Of a stretch of DNA of 64,000 bases, positions 61,250 to 64,000 are shown in pieces; the first letter of the stretch is position 1, and every line of letters starts with the position of its first letter. The notes under the pieces are model-generated. The model saw only the letters and a list, made by a program, of their open reading frames with translations. It did not search any database and was not told where the DNA came from. This stretch comes from Cymodocea nodosa (Eukaryota; Streptophyta; Magnoliopsida; Alismatales; Cymodoceaceae). A program made the position numbers and the translations under genes. The stretch spans positions 7,660,501 to 7,724,500 of the forward strand of contig CM072344.1 in NCBI GenBank assembly GCA_036874045.1, written 5' to 3'.

Positions 61250-61419
61250 TTAAAATTTAGACTTTTTCCTACCAAAACTCGGTTTCTTCCCCTTTCTTTT
61301 ATGACGCCTACTTTTTTTTCCAACCTTGATGTTTCTCCACTTTCTCTTTCCTACGCCACCGGACGGATGTAAGCAAGATTCAGATGCTCCTCCATCGGAT
61401 TCACCCATCTCCAAATCTG
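61250..61419 (-). CDS. Possible terminal exon of a basic nuclear/nucleolar protein
   Basis: On the minus strand a 52-codon frame from ATG 61,406-61,408 to TAA 61,250-61,252 reads MGESDGGASESCLHPSGG, then a very basic tail (GKRKWRN, KKSRRHKRKGKK, GRKKSKF). GC and codon use are higher than in the surroundings. An AG acceptor at about 61,420 (GTAAGCAG) would add three codons; an in-frame TAA lies just before it, so an upstream exon would be needed. The Lys/Arg tail suggests nuclear or nucleolar RNA-binding protein. I do not recognise the family, and no upstream exon is identified in the remaining 2.5 kb. Confidence 0.3.
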
Positions 61420-61583
61420 CTTACGGGCAAACAGTTAGGTAAACAAAACTAATTTAATACGTGATATAAATCAACAAGATGATCGTATAACTATTAATTG
61501 GAGCATCAAAATATCACGAAAGAAGCATTAGCAGAATTATCAACAAAGAACGACAGATGTTAATCATTATATAATTAAATGGT

Positions 61584-62225
61584 ACAAGTGAACGCCTTAT
61601 TTTGGATAAATAGCCGTACATTTAACAACTAATAATTGGAAGTTTACTTGTGCTCAACAAACTGTTAATCATCCAGTGAGAAAAAAGTTGAAAAATGGAA
61701 TTTAACAGATAATCACATTAATAAATTATACTTTTGAACTGAACTTCTGGAATTGAAACAGATGTTTTGAGTCTTTTTTCCAATGACTAGAGGCATTGGG
61801 TAGCTACACATATAAACGCCATTGCAAATGGGCATCGATTAGACCAAACTTTAGAAATAAACTAGACAATTAACACTACCAAAAGAGATAATCTTATGGT
61901 TTAGTAGTGTTGAACAAGTGAACGACTAATTTTGGACACATTTAACAACAAATAATAATTGGAATTTTATGCATGACAAACAAACCATTAATCATCCAGT
62001 CAGAGAAAAAGGAAAGAGTGAAAATTTGAATTTAACATATAATCACACTACCAGAGTAAATTATACTTTAAAGTGAATTCTGGAAAACAGATGTTTTGAG
62101 TCTTTTTACAATGACTATAGGCATTGGGTAGCAGCATTTAAACACCACTGCAATTGGAAATCCATTAGACCAAACTTTGGAAGCAAACTAGACAAAAGTA
62201 ACATTGCCAAAGGAGACAATAAGTT
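61584..62225. repeat. Degenerate ~330-bp tandem duplication
   Basis: 61,584-61,913 and 61,914-62,225 align along their length: ACAAGTGAACG at both starts, TTAATCATCCAGT, ACAGATGTTTTGAGTC, GGCATTGGGTAGC, ATTAGACCAAACTTT. Identity is roughly 75-80% by eye with small indels. There is no coding support. Confidence 0.8.
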
Positions 62226-63123
62226 CTGTTGAAAGAATGCCTGTAAACGCAAGAAAGGGAGAGGAATATCAAAAATTACCACTGTAGTAAAAGGACGAAA
62301 AATGATCATTTAAAAGCCATTTAAATGTTTTTCATCCTAATCCATTTGACTTTTGGAATAATGCATGAAAGCAACCAATTTTCTGTTTAATTAGTAATTT
62401 TTCATGTTTTGAGTAGAAACAACCATTTCTTTTTGCTTTTGGCCGTTTAAATGATCAGTTTTTGACTTTATTGCCTTCATCTATTGAATTGCTTTCATTG
62501 ATATAATTTCAGTATTTTGATAATCTATTTTTCTGTTTATAACTTTAATTTTATTTGTTTAAGTATACATTCTTGAATGACTATTAAAAATAACAAAAAT
62601 ATGTTTTTGAAATTGCATTACATGCAATCAAATTATAATTTGTTTTATTCAATTATTTTGATGGTTGTGATGCTTCTATTTTGTAGATATATTTCCATTA
62701 AAATGTTTTAGATCTTTCTTGGATATCTAATCAGTTCCAACAAAGCTCTGGTTAAGTCCTATAAAGCATTGGGTGTACCAAGTTGTCATTGCCCAAAAAA
62801 TAGGCAAGTGATGCCTAGGTACCTGCCTTAACTATGGCTTTAATATTTCTTTATATATTGATAATGTCCATTGATACTTTCTTAAGATTAATGCATGTAT
62901 AATAATGCAATATTATTTAGTAATGCTTTATTTTTTCAATATAAATCATAAAATATGAATGAATCTAAAAGAATGACTAATTAATCAAGGCAGGTCACTT
63001 GGTACCCTAATAACCTTTCATCGCAAACACTTGAAAGTGGCAAGTAGAGAATAAATAAAACTAAAAAACAATCTAAGCAAGAAAACAAATATGATAAAAT
63101 GATAAGAAATTAGAGCCCATTAC
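62226..63123. other. No gene seen
   Basis: AT-rich intergenic or intronic sequence. I found no ORF, repeat family or RNA gene in it. Confidence 0.4.
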
Positions 63124-63333
63124 AGCACACATCATTTGACTCAACCAATGTAATGAAATGGCTTTGACTCATATTACAAACAATACATAGCTTTGACTCA
63201 TATTACAAACAATACATACATGGTAGAGATCCCAAAGCCATTGGTGGTAAGATCAATCTCTACTATTTTTCTATTGTTTGTATTATGAGTTAGAGCCATT
63301 TTATTCCATTGGTTGGGTCAAACAATGTGTGCT
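63124..63333. repeat. Small inverted repeat (MITE-like) with internal 29-bp duplication
   Basis: AGCACACATCATTTGACTCA at the left pairs with the reverse complement at the right end (63,261-63,333), covering CAACCAATG, AAATGGCT, ACTCATA and TACAAACAAT. In the left arm a 29-base unit occurs twice exactly (63,161-63,189 and 63,190-63,218). Confidence 0.7.
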
Positions 63334-63428
63334 ATGTTAAGAAATATTCTCTAGGCAGAATGTTCATATTAGATTTTGATGATGAAAAACTTAGTATAAA
63401 ATTAAAGATTAGACAAATACATACATTT

Positions 63429-63890
63429 AAGTCTCCATATGTTCTATGAACATTCAATCACTTTGGTTGTTAAGTATCCGTAAACCAAAGGATGATTTAT
63501 TACACTAACAAAAGCATAGGGAATAAGTCTCTGAATATACTAGACATATTCGGTCACTTAGGTTGTTAAGTATCCATAAACCAAAGGATGATTTATTACA
63601 CTGACAAAAACATAGGAAATAAGTCTCCAAATATACTAAGTATCTTCGATCACATAGAAAGATAAGTATCCATAAATTAAACAGTGTATAATTGATGATG
63701 GACGAAAATAGAAGTTAAGTCTCCAGATATGTTAGACATTTTCGGTCACATAATAGTTTAGTATCTGTGAACTAAATTGTGTATGGTTAAAGAACGAAAA
63801 CTTAAAAGTTAAATTTCTAGATATTCTAGGAATCTTCAGATATATAGACCGATAAGTGTCCATCAACAAAATGATTAAGTGTCACTCAAT
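63429..63890. repeat. Degenerate 96-bp tandem repeat, about 5 units
   Basis: Units start AAGTCTCC at 63,429, 63,525, 63,621, 63,717 and (as AAATTTCT) 63,811. Each has an ATATACTAGACAT-like, a TCGGTCACAT-like and a TAAGTATCCATAAA-like part. The first two units are the most alike and later ones diverge. It may continue past the window end. Confidence 0.8.
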
Positions 63891-64000
63891 AAAAACATTT
63901 CTTTGAACACTTTAAGACTCTTTCAAACACTTAAATCATTATCCATTAACTAACTTGAAATGTTTTATAAAAAGAAAACTTGTGTCTAACTCTCTAATTA

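Noticed and set aside
62115-62309. 64-codon minus-strand ORF
   Set aside because: It lies in one unit of a non-coding tandem duplication and is not open in the other unit.

Overview
The window is plant nuclear DNA, probably from a dicot, taken from a retrotransposon-dense region. The base composition is AT-rich. The proteins are plant LTR-retrotransposon proteins, the primer-binding sites match plant initiator-Met and Asp tRNAs, and there is no compact prokaryote-like gene order. I did not recognise the species. About 57 of the 64 kb is nested LTR retrotransposons. No intact host gene is visible. Coding regions are broken mostly by single-base stops (TGG to TAG/TGA, CAG to TAG, CAA to TAA), the pattern expected from deamination of methylated cytosine.

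Three main families account for the repeats. (1) A Ty3/gypsy family of the Athila lineage has LTRs of about 2.3 kb (TGTTTAG...AAACA) and a degenerate tRNA-Asp primer site. (2) A Sirevirus-like Ty1/copia family, called C1 here, has LTRs of about 1.6-1.75 kb (TGTAGGATCG...CTCAACA). (3) A second Sirevirus-like Ty1/copia family, C2, has LTRs of about 1.6-1.7 kb (TGTTAGGATCG...TCTAACA). One further solo LTR of about 2.2 kb belongs to an unidentified family.

Layout. Positions 1-12,734 hold rearranged Athila DNA: an LTR piece, then a pol region tandemly duplicated in ~2.35-kb units, with C1 LTRs and the unknown solo LTR inserted in it. Positions 12,735-23,038 are a full C1 element (TSD ATCAA) on the minus strand. 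Positions 23,044-26,992 are Athila LTR and pol pieces in inverted order. Positions 26,993-56,913 are a C2 element on the minus strand (TSD CTTAA). Its 5' LTR is split by an Athila solo LTR (TSD GTTAC). That LTR is split by a full-length Athila element at 35,291-54,583 (TSD GCGCT), which in turn holds a deleted C1 copy (TSD GTAAA). The nest is therefore five layers deep, each with matching 5-bp duplications. From about 57.3 kb to the end there are fragments of older repeats, a ~0.9-kb foldback element, several degenerate tandem repeats and one possible terminal exon.

The most unusual object is the 19.3-kb Athila element. After gag-pro-pol it carries an env-position ORF, a separate capsid gag ORF and an F-box ORF. 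Each of these is preceded by a cluster of the same TAACTCAACG-type inverted motifs found in the LTR. A short footprint of the F-box gene also survives in the rearranged Athila copies near 7.6 and 11.6 kb, so the F-box gene appears to belong to the family and not to one copy. The env-position ORF and a roughly 0.9-kb non-coding block are shared with the C1 copia element, a different superfamily. The LTRs of all three families also share hairpin and CACGTG modules. Together these suggest exchange of accessory and regulatory modules between gypsy and copia elements in this genome.
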